From: Sulfurimonas sp.
GTDB lineage: Bacteria > Campylobacterota > Campylobacteria > Campylobacterales > Sulfurimonadaceae
NCBI RefSeq assembly: GCF_018698455.1
Contig: NZ_JABIOQ010000057.1
Span: 1-45,560 of the forward strand
Length of the DNA: 45,560 nt
Reading direction: 5' to 3'
In this document: positions 45,201 through 45,560 of the stretch, one piece after another
Layout: each line of letters opens with the position of its first letter
Position numbering within the stretch: the first letter of the stretch is position 1
Notes under the pieces: model-generated
Told to the model about the DNA's origin: nothing
Database searches by the model: none
Seen by the model: only the letters and a program-made list of their open reading frames with translations
Position numbers and translations under genes: made by a program

Positions 45201-45560
45201 CCAATTACATTTGATGTACCATTAAGAGTTAAGATATTTCCTGCTTCATTTGCATTTAAGTAGTTGTCGTCACTGATGTTATTTAAAGTAATTGTTGCAT
45301 CTACGGTACTTCCAGAGCCTGTACCATCATCCGTATCTGCTTTTGTATCAATTGTTATATTTTTTGTAATAGTCTCTGTATTTCCGGCAGTATCACTCAG
45401 CACTACACTTAGTGTATTATCTCCATCAGTAAGTGGATCAAGAGTAACTTCCCATGTTGTACCATTTACAGTTGGAAAATATGTTTTACCGGCAATTGTT
45501 ACTTCTAATGTATTTCCACCAGAGTTGTCATAAGTACCTTGAACAAGTAAAGTATTGTCA
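42221..45560 (-). CDS. Giant type I-secreted adhesin with Ig-like and VWA domains (C-terminal part)
   Basis: The frame is open to the window edge, so the 1112 residues seen are the C-terminal end. From the N-side: four and a half Ig-like repeats of about 100 residues (45560 to about 43985; each opens like ATITLNNISDDNYLNANEA), a VCBS-like block (to about 43590), a von Willebrand A domain with MIDAS residues DVSGS (about 43500), TADGGT and FISDGVPN, another VCBS-like block, and a C-terminal secretion region with one half-RTX GGDGFDTL and the final EQEIVVS. LapA-like adhesins have this plan. Export by the convergent tolC-ABC-hlyD genes is inferred. Acidic, Thr/Ser/Asn-rich and nearly Cys-free, as usual for such surface proteins. 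Confidence 0.88.
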   Translation of the reverse strand, partial: DNTLLVQGTYDNSGGNTLEVTIAGKTYFPTVNGTTWEVTLDPLTDGDNTLSVVLSDTAGNTETITKNITIDTKADTDDGTGSGSTVDATITLNNISDDNYLNANEAGNILTLNGTSNVIGAEVLITLNDNSFTTATVAANGTYNVNVSTTQIAAFPDGEYTVTATIVTDTSGNSVSDTKVVTLDTTLDSGSDYTGANITIDAISEDTGSDDFITADSTLIITGTFNSEDENSLTLKLDSTVYNISSTELTTSGNTWSLNLENITLEQGQYTVTASIKDTAGNYEVATQNIQIVDSTDLGVINLNEISDNFINFEEATSNLEITGVSTEIGEIVSFKLNDSPLAINGTPVTAVVTANGTFSISIPADTFVSYTDGVYNLKATVTATNGTIYSDTENVTLDRSNSNVIDEGTGTGDNGHDATITLSTVGDGFINSDEATSGLRVSGTTTAVEGTVISFVTSTGEVITQNSNGNAIVAKADGTYDTYIIINTLTDNSSLSITAQVVADKAGNLTDSNTQTTTVDLSVGTLNTDTPASPVHESGLSTGTATSSSSVTTSGNILTNDSDIGNSTISSFSANGQEATVLSENSNILTLTTSSGTLFIATADTVHDGVNYTAGDYTYVLQNASDALSDDFEYTLEDTAGNSNSSTLSISITDDVVMENGVVDKYLSSDTSNYSTNLILTLDVSGSMNWDAEGDAPGDGHYSGYFWNREWINDYDPSTNRLALAKEALQNLIDKYAEIGDVNIQVITFSGTSTASNMLNAADAKAYIHSLTADGGTMYDTAIAKAEQNPLNAYPDANTTQYYFISDGVPNSGGGLTSTEQIAWNNYVTNSPIDKTYAIGVGNDVNLGELEKIGNDNGETLIINSITDLNSTLISTVNTTIITGELTSFDPDGVAINLGADGGQITQLSLYDQAGNITQIVNYDVNNPSQSITTSLGGTLKVNFDDGSYTYTIDYKDNVAGLEERIDVSATDDDGVSQTNSIYIHLQTTQDENLAYDANGVDGGDGFDTLILSGSQTLDFDSISNIGNIGAIDMGTGDNTIKNLDVNDIIGMTDTDNELFIYGEAQDNITLDAALSKDNTTIIDADGKTFDVYSDVNNTVTLNIEQEIVVS
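43985..45560 (-). repeat. Ig-like repeat array in the adhesin
   Basis: Four complete repeats of roughly 85-110 residues and one cut by the window end. They share the frame '(A/V)(T/N)I(T/N)L..(I/V)(S/G)D..(L/I)N..EA' at the start and 'DTAGN' or 'DTSGN' or 'DKAGN' near the end. The copies are clearly diverged (no long identical runs seen), so the array is old rather than freshly expanded. Confidence 0.75.

Noticed and set aside
43985-45560. Possible CRISPR or nucleotide-level tandem array
   Set aside because: The repetition is at protein level, about 100 residues per unit and strongly diverged; there are no short identical repeats with spacers.

Overview
The window is AT-rich chromosomal DNA that looks like a sulfur-metabolising member of the Campylobacterota, close to Sulfurimonas or Sulfurovum. 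Three things point there: the gene order pheA-hisC-fliF-fliG-fliH-dxs, which I recall from Campylobacter jejuni; a dimeric-type dUTPase as in Campylobacter; and a periplasmic molybdopterin oxidoreductase operon of the polysulfide/tetrathionate reductase type. No similarity search was possible, so the lineage is an inference from gene order and protein sequence.

Layout. Positions 1-10247 hold one long + strand run: an LptF/LptG-type permease tail, lysA, a HAD phosphatase, pheA, hisC, fliF, fliG, fliH and dxs, packed with overlaps or short gaps. Positions 10329-11168 hold a DUF4395-type membrane protein and an Rrf2 regulator, followed by a convergent pgeF. Positions 11936-15424 carry a probable ovothiol pathway (ovoA and an ovoB-like PLP enzyme) plus a small unknown gene. 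A 57-codon CxxC protein, a dUTPase and a small ABC ATPase follow. Positions 16948-21976 are a seven-gene - strand operon (ctp, purC, purS, purQ, a BatD/SH3-like membrane protein, plsC, crcB), divergent from aroK, a secreted thioredoxin-fold protein and hisD. Positions 25077-30047 encode a three-subunit iron-sulfur molybdoenzyme complex, with a convergent TlpA-like thioredoxin behind a strong shared terminator.

Positions 30600-36300 are a decayed stretch. They hold a protease-RimK fusion gene that has lost its start and an internal segment, a PsiE-like gene, an intact glutaminase, a TetR regulator, a frameshifted 1.19-kb IS4/IS701-like element with 13-bp inverted repeats, a glutathione synthetase cut off at the IS edge, and the start of an IS1380-like transposase. 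Three of these genes act on glutamate, glutamine or glutathione, so this may be the debris of a glutamate-ligase/glutathione locus.

Positions 36309-45560 form a type I secretion module for a giant surface protein: an outer-membrane factor fused to an OmpA-like peptidoglycan-binding domain, a LapB-type ABC exporter with a catalytically dead C39-like domain, a HlyD adaptor, a LuxR-type regulator with a degenerate receiver-like region, and, convergent, the C-terminal 1112 residues of a large adhesin with Ig-like repeats, a von Willebrand A domain and a C-terminal secretion signal. A perfect 14-bp hairpin overlaps both stop codons at the convergence.

The most interesting items are the TolC-OmpA fusion exporter with its VWA adhesin, the ovothiol gene pair, and the decayed ligase/IS region. 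None is proven new from sequence alone.
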